Source: Prorocentrum cordatum
Taxonomy: Eukaryota; Sar; Dinophyceae; Prorocentrales; Prorocentraceae
DNA: 64,000 nt
Direction: 5' to 3'
Assembly (NCBI GenBank): GCA_963575745.1
Contig: CAUYUJ010016906.1
Span: forward strand, 167,501-231,500
Translations under genes and position numbers: made by a program
Notes under the pieces: model-generated
What the model was told of the DNA's origin: nothing
Database searches by the model: none
What the model saw: the letters and a program-made list of their open reading frames with translations, nothing else
In this document: in pieces, positions 21,885-33,043 of the stretch
Numbering within the stretch: the stretch's first letter is position 1
Layout of the letters: every line of letters starts with the position of its first letter

Positions 21885-22600
21885 CTCAGCCTGCCTCAGC
21901 CTCAGCCTGCATCAGCCTCAGTCTCAGCCTCAGCCTGCGTCAGTCTCAGCCTGCTGCGCCCCCGCATACCCCTTCGGCCTCAGCCTGCCTCAGCCTCAGC
22001 CTGCATCAGCCTCAGCCTCAGCCTCAGCCTGTCTCAGCCTCAGCCTGCTGCGCTCCCGCGTACTCCTGCGGCATCAGCCTGCATCAGCTTCAGCCTGCAT
22101 CAGCCTCAGCCTCTGCCTCAGCCTCAGCCTGCCTCAGCCTCAGCCGCACCTCCGATGGCGCCGAGGTGGCTCCCGCGCGTACCTGCACCCACGGAACTCA
22201 CCCCCGATGGCGCCGAGGTGGCTCCCGTGCGTACCTGCGCGCACGGAACGCTTGTCCGATGGCGCCGAGGTGGTTCCCGCGCGTACCTGCGCGCACGGAA
22301 CGCACCTCCGATGGCGCCGAGGTGGTTCCCGTGCGTACATGCACGCACGGAACGCACCTCCGATGGCGCCGAGGTGGATCCCGTGCGTGCCTGCACGCAC
22401 GGAACGCACTTCCGATGGCGCCGAGGTGGTTCCCGTGCGTACCTGCGCGCACGGAATGAGCTCCGCCGGATTCTCCCGGTTTCTGCCGGCTTCCGCCCGG
22501 ACCCCCTTTCTGGAGTGTCATGATGTTCTCTTTTGACCCTACTAGAAGCATATCAGCACAAGCTGTTAGGTAATCGTCCGACCCCCTTAGGGCCATCACC
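21885..22600. repeat. Composite module G, copy 1: (CAGCCT)n + 52-bp minisatellite + shared tail
   Basis: Three parts in fixed order: (CAGCCT)n with TGCATCAGC variants (about 21,885-22,146); about six 52-bp units containing GATGGCGCCGAGGTGGCTCC (22,147-22,455); and a unique tail (GAGCTCCGCCGGATTCTCCC ... CAGCACAAGCTGTT) to about 22,600. The same order recurs at 23,515-24,930, so the module was duplicated as a whole. Confidence 0.85.
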
Positions 22601-23350
22601 AAAGCTTACTCTAGCGAAGGGTCACTCTTACGTGTAGTAGAGGTGCGGGACGAAGACTGACAGCAGTCCTTGTCCATTTTGAACAGGGCTCGCTGTCGGC
22701 GACGCCATGGCCATGGCAAATTGAAAACATAATATACGCCTGCCCAACAGCGACCGTTGACGCTTTGTGGCAGCACTCGATGTTAGGACCGTCAGAGCGC
22801 GGGGGGTCCGCACGGTTTTGTTTCCCCTACGCGCGCGCGGCTGGATGTCAGGCCCAGACGTGGGGGCTACGTTGGGGCGGTACGCTTGGGAGCTACAACT
22901 GAGGACTACACCTGGCGGGCGGCCTGCCCGCGCTTCTTCCGTACGTACCCCTTTCGGGCATCCAGAGGTGCGACCCCCCCTTTACTCTTGCCCGCAGTGG
23001 TCGTCTCTGGAGGTCGCCGCCCCTGGAGGCCAGCCTGGACGTCTTTCGGGGAAACGCAAGGCTCGCGTACGCCAGGACCCAGGTTTGCCGACGTTTCTTG
23101 ACGAGCGCGTCCAGGATTGTGACGGCCCAGTGTTCGTGTGATGTTTGCAGCGGGAGATCGCGTCAGATTCCAGATCGGGTCTCGTCACTTCTATGATGGC
23201 CCCGTCAGGTCAACTCGAGACCCCGGACCCGAGTCTTAAGTCTCCCCGAGTCTTGTGAGGTGCCTGGGCGCTTTCGCGGGTCTCCCCGGATGCCTCCCAC
23301 AGACCCCGGAGGCCCACAGAGGCGTCAGCAGGGTTCAGTCGGGCTGGTCC
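22601..23350. other. No gene recognised
   Basis: Spacer between the two copies of module G. Short ORFs only. Confidence 0.45.
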
Positions 23351-23354
23351 CGGC

Positions 23355-23450
23355 GCAGGGGGAATATTCAATTATCCCGGCAAAGCAACCGAACAGCGAT
23401 GTGTAGGAGCATATCTGGAAGCATTCCCCTTAAGATTCAGATGAGAATCC
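23355..23450. repeat. Dispersed repeat F, copy 2
   Basis: AATTATCCCGGCAAAGCAAC ... GGAAGCATTC matches the copy at 17,300-17,390. Confidence 0.6.
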
Positions 23451-23514
23451 TGTTGTAGAATTCTGCTGTTCTCGCAGTCGTAGTCGCATTCGCGGTGGCA
23501 GTCGCAGTGGCAAC

Positions 23515-24930
23515 GGCAGTCGCAGTCACAGCCTCAGCCTCAGCCTGCCTCAGCCTCAGCCTCAGCTTGCCTCAGCCTCAGCCTGCATCAGCCTCAGCCT
23601 CAGCCTGCTTCAGCCTCGACATCAGTTTGCCTTCAGCCTCGGCCTCAGCCTCAGCCTGCCTCAGCCTCAGCCTGCATCAGCCTCAGCCTCAGCCTCAGCC
23701 TGCCTCAGCATCAGCCTGCCTCAGCCTCAGCCTCAGCCTGCCTCAGCCTCAGCCTGGCTCAGCTTGAGCCTGCCTCAGCCTCGGTCTCAGCCTGCCTCAG
23801 CCTCAGCCTGCCTCAGCCTCAGCCTCAGCCTGCCTCAGCCTCAGCCTCAGCCTGCTTCAGCCTCAGCCTCAGTCTGCCTTCAGCCTCGGCCTCAGCCTCA
23901 GCCTGCCTCAGCCTCAGCCTGCATCAGCCTCAGCCTCAGCCTCAGCCTGCCTCAGCCTCAGCCTCAGCCTGCCTCAGCCTCAGCCTCAGCCTCAGCCTCA
24001 GCCTCAGCCTCAGCCAGTCTGCCTTCAGCCTCGGCCTCAGCCTCAGCCTGCCTCAGCCTCAGCCTCAGCCTGCAGCCTCAGCCTCAGCCTTCAGCCTCGG
24101 CCTCAGCCTCAGCCTCAGCCTGCCTCAGCCTCAGCCTCAGCCTCAGCCTTCAGCCTCAGCCTCAGTCTGCCTTCAGCCTCGGCCTCAGCCTCAGCCTGCC
24201 TCAGCCTGAGCCTGCATCAGCCTCAGCCTCAGCCTCAGCCTGCCTCAGCATCAGCCTGCCTCAGCCTCAGCCTCAGCCTGCCTCAGCCTCAGCCTGCTTC
24301 AGCCTCAGCCTCAGTCTGCCTTCAGCCTCGCCTCAGCCTCAGCCTGCCTCAGCCTCAGCCTGCATCAGCCTCAGCCTCAGCCTCAGCCTGCCTCAGCCTC
24401 AGCCTCAGCCTGCCTCAGCCTCTCAGCCTGCTTCAGCCTCAGCCTCAGTCTGCCTTCAGCCTCGGCCTGCATCAGCCTCAGCCTCAGCCTCAGCCTGCCT
24501 CAGCATCAGCCTGCCTCAGCCTCAGCCTCAGCCTGCCTCAGCCTCAGCCGCACCTCCGATGGCGCCGAGGTGGCTCCCGTGCGTACCTGCGCGCACGGAA
24601 CGCTTCTCCGATGGCGCCGAGGTGGTTCCCGTGCGTACCTGCACGCAAGGAACGCACCTCCGATGGCGCCGAGGTGGCTCCCGTGCGTACCTGCACGCAC
24701 GGAACGCACCTCCGATGGCGCCGAGGTGGCTCCCGTGCGTGCCTGCACGCACGGAACGCACCTCCGATGCCGCCGAGGTGGCTCCCGTGCGTACCTGCAC
24801 GCACGGAATGAGCTCCGCCGGGTTCTCCCGGTTTCTGCCGGCTTCCGCCCGGACCCCCCTGGAGTGTCATGATGCTCTCTTTTGACCCTATTAGAAACCG
24901 ATCAGCACAAGCTGTTCGGTAAAAATAGTA
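23515..24930. repeat. Composite module G, copy 2 (expanded)
   Basis: The (CAGCCT)n part is expanded to about 1 kb (23,515-24,548). It is followed by five 52-bp units and the same tail (GAGCTCCGCCGGGTTCTCCC ... CAGCACAAGCTGTTCGG). The shared tail is nearly identical to copy 1. Confidence 0.85.
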
Positions 24931-24954
24931 AACATAAAAAACTGTTTTACATCC

Positions 24955-25005
24955 GCGGGTCGAGAGCGCATCTCTTCCGGTCGAAGCTAAGCGGGCCGCG
25001 CACAC
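24955..25005 (+). other. Possible 5S rRNA-derived fragment
   Basis: GAGCGCATCTCTTCCGGTCG followed by AAGCTAAGCGGG resembles the middle of eukaryotic 5S rRNA (GCATCTCGTCCGATC ... GAAGTTAAGC), including the box A-like AAGCTAAGCGGG. The flanks do not form a full 120-nt 5S gene. It may be a relic or the head of a 5S-derived SINE. It lies next to the inferred 3' end of the LINE block. Confidence 0.25.
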
Positions 25006-25639
25006 TTTTAATTAACACAGGGGGGAAGGCAGAAGGGGAACCTCACGTCAAGGCCAACAGGGGGCAAAGCCCCGGAATCAGGCGGTGCCGAAGACGACGC
25101 GTTTGCAAAGGAACGCCTTGTACAGGAGCCTGGCGGCGAAGTACCGGAATAAGCAAAATGTTGCGGTGGTGGTGCTGTCAGCGGCGCGTCATGTACACCA
25201 GCGTCAAATGGCCGCGGGAGAGGGCGCACAACGTATCCAGGGCGACGCCCGGGAGGGTGAGGAGCACCGCTGGGCCGGAGTGCAACGTTGTGCCACCGAA
25301 CAGGATGCGGGAGCGGGCCCAGGCCGTGGTTGTCCAAGGTGCCACGGACACAGGGCACGCGAGCCACAGTCTGAGGCGCGGCAGTCAGGTCATGCCAGGA
25401 TCATTCCGCCTATAACGACCGGCGGGGTGCCGGTGTGCTGCAGGGTGGACGCCTGCCCTGCAGTGGCGAGCGCGTGGGATTGGGCCGAAGCCGCGCACGT
25501 TGCGCTGCCGTTGTCCGCGGTGCCCAGGGCCGGGCGGGGGCCGCGCTGCGCCCAGGACCGCGGGGCCGCCGAGGCGGCAAGGTGCGGGCGAGCGCCGCGA
25601 TGTGCCGGGCACGGCCGCCATGGGAGGGGGGGTAGCGAA

Positions 25640-26262
25640 CGGGGAGGGGGAAGCGGACAGGGAGGAGAGGGGCCGACCAGGCGGGCCAGCCAGCGCCAGG
25701 GCAGCCCCGCGCCAGCAGCCAGGCGTAGCGCCAGTTGCTGGAGGCAGGCGGATCCTGCGGAATCAGGGGGACCAACCGTCCCATTTTCAGGTAAAGGAGG
25801 AGGGGGGGAAGGGGGAGGGCAAGTTGCCGAAGGCGTCGACCAAGCCGCACTCGAAGAAGAGCGCCGTGATGGGCGCCAGGGCCAGGAGGGGCGGTTCGGG
25901 CGTGGTGCCCGAGGTCACGAGGACCGTTAGAAACACTGCTGTGCGTCAGCGCTTGGGCGCTGTATTCCGTGCCAGTGTCCATTCGGAGCCGCGTAGCGGG
26001 CCGCCCGCGCCCATTGTGTTTGGCTGTATCCAGGTTCCGCCGGATTCTTGATGCAGGGCGCTTTCGCAGTTCCAGTCGACATCGCAGTTGGTGCGGGATC
26101 AGGAGGGACTAACCTTCCCATTATCAGGTGTGTAGGAGGAGGGGAGAGGAGGGAGACAGGACCAGGCGCTGTGAAAGGCGACAAACAGGTCGCACCCGGA
26201 GCACAGCGCCAAGAGGCCTGCCAGGGACAGGAGGAGCGGTTGGTGCGGCACTCTGGGCGGCG
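25640..26262 (-). repeat. Two diverged ~330-bp direct repeats at the 3' end of the LINE block
   Basis: GGAATCAGGGGGACCAACCGTCCCATT at about 25,759 is matched by GGGATCAGGAGGGACTAACC... at about 26,095. The following ~110 bases also align (for example CCAGGAGGGGCGGTT with ACAGGAGGAGCGGTT). In minus-strand translation both give similar hydrophobic segments (LLALAPITALFFECG and LLSLAGLLALCSGCD). This is either a duplicated coding tail or a 3' untranslated tandem repeat. Confidence 0.55.
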
Positions 26263-26265
26263 GCG

Positions 26266-27654
26266 TCAGGGGGAGCGTTCAGGGCAGGTCAGCGCCTGGG
26301 GCGCTTCCCGGTCCACTTGTCGGTGTACCCAGAGCTGCGTGCTTGGCCGCCTCCGCGCCCCTCGCCTTTGGCCATGCACCTCCCGCTTCAGGTGGAACTC
26401 CTGATACAGGGTGTTTTCGCGGCCCCAGTCGACGTAGACGCCCGCGTTCCGGTACCAGGTGCCCACGTCGTAGTGGCGGTGTGCCATTTCCTCCAGGAAG
26501 CGGTCGATCATGTCGGGCGTCCAACAGGACGGGTCAAACTTGACTTGGCCCCTGGCATTGCCCCTTTCCTGGCCCACATGTCTGCGCCAAGAGTGCCAGG
26601 ATGCGGTGAAGTAGTAGCCCCCCTCGGCCGTCAGCCTTTTCAGGTGGGCGGCCGCCGTCTCGTCTGGGCGTCTCGGCCAGTTAACGCGGCGGTCTTCCCA
26701 GGGGCGGTTGCGGCCAGGGCGGCGGCGCTCAACCTTGCGTTCAGGGTTGCGGCGTTCGTCGCATCGCTGCCAGGAGCCCCGCCCTCCGCTCTTGTCGCGA
26801 TCGCGGTCTCGGTCGCGGTCGCGCTCTCTGGCTCGGCCCCCGCCACTGGCGTCTGTGGGCGGGCGCCGAGCCGCGCCCTCGCATCGGCTCCAGAGATCTG
26901 GGTCACTCCCCCTGCCGCGCGCGCGACCGCATTCGCGCGGAGGATGGGGGTCGCGCGCGGCGCGCCCGGCTCCTGCGGCCGCAGTCCGGAGCCGCGCGCG
27001 CAGGGCGCGGTCGTCGGCGCCGGCCACCGCGAGCTCGCCCTGTCCCGTGGCTTCGTCGGCCTGGCGGGCCTGGCGCGGCGCGTCGGTGTCGCGTCCAGGG
27101 CTGCTGCGTCGCACCTCCCGGGGGCTCGTCCCGATGTGGAACTGCCGATGTGCTCCAGGGTCTGGGGAGGGTGAGACCGCGTGGACTACGCCTGCGACCT
27201 CCGCCAGCCTCCGAGCTTGTTTCTCCCCCCGGTCTTCGGAGGTGTAGTCGGGGATCTCCTCCACGGCGCGGCCGCACGGCGGCGGCTCGTGCGCAGGGCC
27301 CCGCGCGACCGTCCGCGGAGCGCGGGACTGGGGCCTGGACTTGGGCCGAGCCCCTTCCGCAGACGCCGCCGCGGCGTTTCCAGGGTCGGCGCCGAGCCAG
27401 GAGCTGGAAGCGGCCGCTGGCTCCTGCGGCGCCTGCGCCTTGTCGAGGCCCCCATCCAGGACGGCGGCCGCACGGTTCGCCGCATTGCCGCGCGGGACGT
27501 CGGCGCGTAGCGTCTTGGTCCCGGCGCCCCGAATTTCAAGCCACTCGTTGCCTAGCTGGACGACCAGGAATCGTTGTCCGCCCTCCCTGCGGATCTGGAC
27601 GTCGCAGATCGGTCCGAATACTGCTCCGTCCAGGGGCTGCGCGAACAGGGGCAC
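26266..27654 (-). CDS. Basic, charged C-terminal ORF of the LINE block (462 aa)
   Basis: The longest intact frame in the 3' third of the block. The N-terminal 60 residues (FGPICDVQIRREGGQRFLVV) look like a folded beta-rich segment. The middle is Pro/Ala/Arg-rich and disordered, with an RERDRDRDRDRD run near residue 290. The last 130 residues are again folded-looking, rich in Trp and His (YYFTASWHSWRRHVG, RHYDVGTWYRNAGVY). I recognise no family. It probably continues the frame from the ORF on its 5' side after a frameshift. A role in nucleic-acid binding is only suggested by charge. Confidence 0.45.
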   Translation of the reverse strand: MPLFAQPLDGAVFGPICDVQIRREGGQRFLVVQLGNEWLEIRGAGTKTLRADVPRGNAANRAAAVLDGGLDKAQAPQEPAAASSSWLGADPGNAAAASAEGARPKSRPQSRAPRTVARGPAHEPPPCGRAVEEIPDYTSEDRGEKQARRLAEVAGVVHAVSPSPDPGAHRQFHIGTSPREVRRSSPGRDTDAPRQARQADEATGQGELAVAGADDRALRARLRTAAAGAGRAARDPHPPRECGRARGRGSDPDLWSRCEGAARRPPTDASGGGRARERDRDRDRDRDKSGGRGSWQRCDERRNPERKVERRRPGRNRPWEDRRVNWPRRPDETAAAHLKRLTAEGGYYFTASWHSWRRHVGQERGNARGQVKFDPSCWTPDMIDRFLEEMAHRHYDVGTWYRNAGVYVDWGRENTLYQEFHLKREVHGQRRGARRRPSTQLWVHRQVDREAPQALTCPERSP

Positions 27655-29111
27655 GGTGCTTTGTGCGTCAATAAACCACCTGGCTCGGGGGGGGGCATCG
27701 TTCCGGATGACCGCGTAGTCGCCGCTCTCGATGTCTGGGCTGTCAGTCGTGATCGGGCGGGCGGGGGCCTGGAGGGGTTTGTCCGGGACGCGGTGCGATG
27801 CGTGCGTTCCAGGCGAGAATCAAGGATTGCGGTGGCAGTTGGTGGGGCCCCCGCGGAATTTGTAGCCGTGGGGTGCGTCTTGGGAGGGATCGAGGCCGGC
27901 CCGCTGTCGCTCGGCGTGGGCGGTGGTTGATCGGTGGGCGTCAGGCGCGGGTCCTTGATGGGCCTTGGGCTGTATGTGGGGTCAGGGGTACGGGTGTCGC
28001 GCCCGTCTGTCAGGGGGGCGTCGTCCTGCTGGGGCCCGCTGCTGGTCGCAGGCTGCGGGGCTCGCTGGGCTGCCGCGATGGTAGCTGCGTCTGTATGTTT
28101 GGCCTCGCCGCTGCCTGCGCCTCCGGCGTCCTGGCCTTTCATCTGTGCCACGACCCGTACGTGCGTCTCCCTGGCCGTCATCCTTCGCGCCCAGGCGCGA
28201 CGCTGTCGCTCGTCTGCCAGCGGCGGCGCGCCGCGAAGGCGCTCCTGGCGGGCGCGCGCCTCCTCATCCCAGGCGGCAGCCCGCCGTTGCACGTCCTGCT
28301 GGCTGGGGCGCAATGCGACGCCTGCAGGGGCGGCAGGGATTCCGGGCAGCGCGGCGAGGGGTTTGGCTCCGTGGCCAGGCAGGGTATACCGCAGGGCCGC
28401 ACTTGTCGAGCACGCGTCGCACTGCGGACGCGGCCATATCCCATTGGTGGATCAGGCAGTCTTCGCAGCACCAGCCTGCGTGCCAGCGCTTGGACAGGCA
28501 CATCTCCTTCTTTCGCTGGACCGCTGGAAGCCCGTGGGCCAGGGTTAGGCCCGCGCGGAGGCCCTCAGGGTCAGCGGCGTGGCCGTACATGCCAGGGGCG
28601 GGCTGTCCAGGCTGCCGCCTGTGCCATCCTGTGCCAGGCGGGCAGCCGTCGCACCGCCAAGTGCCGACGTTGCTCGCGTGGAACTGGGAGATCAGGCGGT
28701 CGTCGTTCGCGTTGCTGGCCGGCGGCGCGGCACCCGCGTTGAGCGGGTTCATTTCGCCGCCCAGTGGGACCAGGAGCTGCTCCAGGGGCGTGAATGCCGT
28801 GGGCGCCGGCATTGGGCAACGTGCCGGCAGGGCACGCGCGGCGCGCGCCGGCATGTCGTCGGGGCGATCGTTGATCCAATCTTTGAATTCCACGTCCTCT
28901 GGGATGGGCTGGCGCTCTTGCGCGCCATCCCTTTGTAGTACTCCAACTGCCTGTTGACCGCGATGACCTGGCGGACCCGCTTGCTGACGTACGCTCCTTT
29001 GTCGTGCTTGAACGGGCCACGGAGGCATCCCTGGCAGTAGAAGTCGGTCTTGCTCTGCTCCTTCACCCACCGGGTGTCACGCTCGTCTATCCAGGGAGGC
29101 GTTAGCGTCAC
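27552..29111 (-). pseudogene. Cys-rich coding segment of the LINE block, frame-broken
   Basis: Three overlapping minus-strand frames appear to be one broken reading frame. The 5' frame (29,111 on) gives FYCQGCLRGPFKHDKGAYVS. After a shift near 28,900 the frame from 29,070 continues with DVEFKDWINDRPDD, then RCDGCPPGTGW and CLSKRWHAGWCCEDCL, which look like paired zinc-binding CxxC motifs. A third frame (28,313-27,552) is Arg/Ala-rich, then Pro/Thr-rich and probably disordered. The repeated CxxC pairs suggest zinc-ribbon-like modules. No named family fits. Confidence 0.4.
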
Positions 29112-29165
29112 TCTAGGGCGGGGCCCGAGTGGGGCGGGCGCTTCCAGGTGCAGGCGTGCGAAGGA

Positions 29166-30496
29166 CTACCCCCCGCCTATCCGGGCGACCGTGCCCGCCT
29201 GCTTTGCAGGGTCCGCGGTGGGGCCTACGTTGGACCCGAGCACGCCGACGTATAGTTCGCATACCGCGCACTCGCGGTCCACCAGGGCCGACAGGTCGGC
29301 GGCAGGGGCAGTAGCTTCGACGACGGCGAGGGCGGCCTGGAGCGGGAACTTTGCGGTCTCGAGGTCCTTCCAGGCGCGGGGGCATCCCGCCTCGATGGCG
29401 AGGGGGCGGTGGCGGGCGACCAGGACCAAGCGGGACACCGCAGAGATCAGGAGGTCCAACGCCGAATGTAGCCCCTTGAAGCGCCTTGCCTGAAGCCCGA
29501 AAAGTGCTCCCAGACGGTTCCGCGCAACCCTGTCGCGCGGCCGGCATGGCTCACGCAAGCCCAGGATAGCCTCGAACACGTCGCCGATGCTGTCGGCGCC
29601 CCCGCACGGTTGCAGGCAGGCACGCGGTTCGCGCTGCAAGAGTAATGACAGGGCGAGCAGGATTCCGGCCTGGATGGCCCCCAGGGTCGCGCCTCTGCTG
29701 TCTAGGAGGCGGCGCAGGACTTCGGTCCAGCGTCCGCCTGAGCCCATGTCGCAGAAGGCCTGGAACACCTCTGGCGCGGGTGTATCCTTGTGCTTCTGGC
29801 ATTTGCAGGTGGCTGGTTTCCAGTATTTGGGGCGGCGCCTGGCGGCGGTGCTTGGATGCAGGCCTCCTTGACGTACCACGCTGTCGGCATGTTCGGTCGC
29901 TCCCATCTTGGTGGAATCAGGGTGGAGTCAACGGCCTGGGCGTTGTCGTCGCCGGTGACTCCGAGCCCGATGGCCCGCATGATGGTCGCGAAGACTGCCG
30001 CGTAGACCAAGTTACCGGCGTCCAGTCCCACCAGCACTGAGCAGAAGAAGAGGTACCCGTTCATGCTCCATCCTTTCCTGTCCTGCAAGCTGGGATCCGC
30101 GGGCTGGTCCGCCACGCCGAACTGCTGCGGGCGCAGCCCGAGGCGCCAAAGAATGCAGGGTCCGAAGGCCGCGCAGTACAGGGGTCGCACGACCGCCGCG
30201 TTGACGTCCTCCTCCAGGTCCGACCAGCTGTGGCCCGTAGGGATGGGCAGGTCGGCGCGGGCCGAGAAGCCCGCCCGTTGGGCTTGCCGGGCCTTGATCA
30301 CCTCCCTCTCCTTCTGCTTGCGGTCAGCGTCCGCCTGCAGCCAGGCCTTCTCCCCCTGGTTGGCGGCGTCAGGGATGCGATCCTGGAAGGCGTGTGGGTC
30401 CGCGAGGGTCTGGCGCAGAGATCCGTCCGAGTTGTGGTGCAACTCGAAAGTGAGGCTCGCCCTCTGGGCCCACGCCCGCCTCAGGTCCGTGAGCAA
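29166..30496 (-). pseudogene. Unassigned helical region following the helicase, frame-broken
   Basis: The frame from 30,496 contains a charged stretch (ADADRKQKEREVIKARQAQR) that looks like a coiled coil, then a hydrophobic, Trp/Cys-containing part (CAAFGPCILWRLGLRPQQFG, FFCSVLVGLDAGNLVYAAVF). It shifts near 29,900 into the frame ending at 29,166, which has a CKCQKHKD zinc-like motif and several amphipathic helices (LGAIQAGILLALSLLLQRE). It stops cleanly at 29,166. No family recognised; possibly the C-terminal extension of the helicase polyprotein. Confidence 0.4.
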
Positions 30497-32961
30497 CGCC
30501 TGATGTCTTGGGAAGAGCAGGGGCTACCTGCCAGCACGGGGGTAAGCTGCAGCTTGTATGGCGACAGCACCAGGATAGTGCTGCGGGTGCGTGTAGCCCA
30601 GGGCACGAGGGCCTTGACCAGAGCTACCACGGTGCGTGCTTGGCGAATTTTGGCGCAGCCGCCCTGGTGCACGGACTGGACCTCTTGCGAGGGGACGTGC
30701 GCTAGTAGGAACCGGTGCTGGTCGAAGACGGCGCTGCCGTCTCCCGTGTTCGGGGCAGGTGGGCAGGCCGCCTTGCTTCTGAACTTGCCTGAGGTGTCGA
30801 TAAGCGAGTTGGTGGGGCCGCATCCATTATCCTCGCTCTTTGCTGCGTCGCACTCCTCGCTGGACAGCGGCACTGCGCGTGGCCGCCGAAGCCCCACGGC
30901 GCAGGGGCGTTGCTGCATGGGGTCCAGGATGGCCGAGACCAGCCTGCCCCCGTAGAACGTGATCGAGGGCCACGCAAGCAGGGAAGGGTGGATGCGATAG
31001 CACTCTTCCAGGGTGACGTTGCAGTCAGGGACCTCTCCTACTGCTGACACGTACTTGGCGAGGATGGAGATGCCGAGGCCCCAGCGCAGTGCCTGCTGGG
31101 ACTTGACCGTTGGGCATAGCTGCCGTTCGTCGCCGAAGAGGACAACTCTGGCCCCGCATCGGGCGGCGTGGATTAGGGACATGATAGCCATGGGCTCGGA
31201 CGTCTGACCCGCGTCGTCCAGGAGGCAGATGAGGAACTTATTGTCCCAAAGGTCGGCCCCCGCCTCGTGCGCGGCCAGGATGAGCTTCGCCTCGGCTGCG
31301 ATCTCAGTCCGGAACTTATGGAACCAATGCGCGTGGTCCGTGGTTGTGACATCGCCTTGACGTTGTACGCTGCGGCGTACTTAGCGACGGGGGTGATCTT
31401 CATGGCGGCGCTGCCCTTCACCTTGTCCTCGCGCGCGAGGCGCACGGCCAAGTGCGGGAACAGGTCGCCGCAGTCCAGAGCCAAGTTCCTCCCGATCTGC
31501 TCAGCCAGGGTGTCCATGGAGCCGCCGGTGCCGCCCAAGCACCCCGCGCCCCATCCTGAGGCGAGGCGCAACATGTTGGCGTCCGCGATGCAGGCCGCGA
31601 CCATGGTCTTACCTGTGCCGGGCGGCCCGTGGCACAGGGTGAGGAGTGAGTTCTGGGTCGCAGGCACGCAGCGACGCTGAGTTTCGTTGGTTCGGCGCCG
31701 GTCGCAGGTGCGCTTAAGGTGATCCCCCCGCGGGACAGTCAGCAGCCGCTGAAAGACGCAGCCGGGGGACTCGTCAGCCTGCTGGAGTGTCAGGGGCGGT
31801 TCGACCGTTCGTCCGCTGACGCCAGGGTGGTCGGGGTCGTCGATCATGCGTTCCAGGGTGGCCGAGGCCCGCGCAAGCAGTCGATCCGCTGCCGCACCTT
31901 GCGCGGGCACCGACAGGGCGCCGGCCTCGTCGTCGTGATCCTCGTGTCGGAAGACGAGCGCCCAGGCGATGGGTGGGAGGGCGGTGCCCTACAGGGCTGC
32001 CCTCTCGCACCCGGCCGAGAAGAATTCCCGGATCGCGGCGTTGACCTTGTTGAATTGGGCCATCCTCGTGGTGCGGTCGACTCTGTATAGTGAGGTTGGC
32101 CAGGGATTGGTCTCCTGACGGTGGCGTCGCTGTCGTGGAAGGGCCCGTGCTTCTTGGCGTCGCAGTGGACCAGGGCCACGCCAAAGGGGCAGCTGCGGCA
32201 GTGCCCGAGACTTTGGCGCCAGGGGCTGGGGGCCAGACTGGGGTCATCTCAGCCAAGAAGCCCACCGTCGGCCAGGCCTTAGAGACCAGAAAGGGATTGG
32301 GGGCGCCGGATGCCATGTCGCGCTCCGCCCATTCCATGTCCCACGTCTTATCCCACAGGAGCAGGTAGTATTCGCTTTTGCCCTGTCGCCGGCCGCTGAG
32401 TCGATCATGCAGTTGATATTTAGCCAGGAGATCTTCGCAGCGCTCCCCAGGCGCGAAGCAGGGGAAGACCTGCACGTCCAGAGCGCAGGTGGTCTTGCTG
32501 GCGATGATATGACGGGTCGTTGTGGCGCCGTCGTCGGGGGGCCCTACGTCCGCGAAGAATTCGGTGAAGAAGACTCTCCTGAGCTCCTTGCCGCACGTCT
32601 GCAGCCGTCTATATCCAGTCCGACTGCAGCGGGACTGCTCCAGGGACGGGTCCGAGGCAGGGGCGCGACGCAGCGCTGCTTTGACCATGTACCAGGGGAC
32701 GCTGTAGATGCCCTCGACGTTCTTGGCGAGCCGCGTGTGCCGCTCTTCGATGACGGGCACCCACGGCGAAGATGGGGCCGGTGTTCCGGCCTTGACGGGG
32801 CCCCTGGATGGACCTGGGCAGCCTCCGGAGCCGCTAGGGCCGGCCGAGGAGGACGGGCGCTGCAGGGGGGGGCCCGGGAAGGGCTGCTTGCGCCGAGGGC
32901 GGAGGCCCGAGAGGAGGCGGCGGCGCGTCGTCAGACGGTCCAGCAGAGGAACTGGACGCAC
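30481..32961 (-). pseudogene. UPF1-like SF1 helicase of the LINE block, frame-broken
   Basis: The frame from 31,910 has NETQRRCVPATQNSLLTLC followed by Walker A GPPGTGKT (about 31,628-31,605), the arrangement of the Q motif and motif I in UPF1-type helicases. After a shift near 31,190, motif II reads LLDDAGQTSEP, motif III VVLFGDERQLCPT, then EECYRIHPSLLAWPSITFYG (compare the YRMHP box) and TILVLSPYKLQ (motif V-like). The 5' part (32,961-31,840) has FFTEFFADVGPPDDG and SEYYLLLWDKTWDMEW, which I cannot assign. A TAG near 31,991 and at least two frameshifts break the frame. The domain itself is secure; ATPase competence of this copy is not. Confidence 0.7.
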
Positions 32962-33043
32962 CCCTCATGGCCAAAGAACCGGCCAGTGCTTGCCCTGCGT
33001 CACGGAGCTCCTGCTGCTTCGCCTGTTCTTTGGGGTTGGCGGC

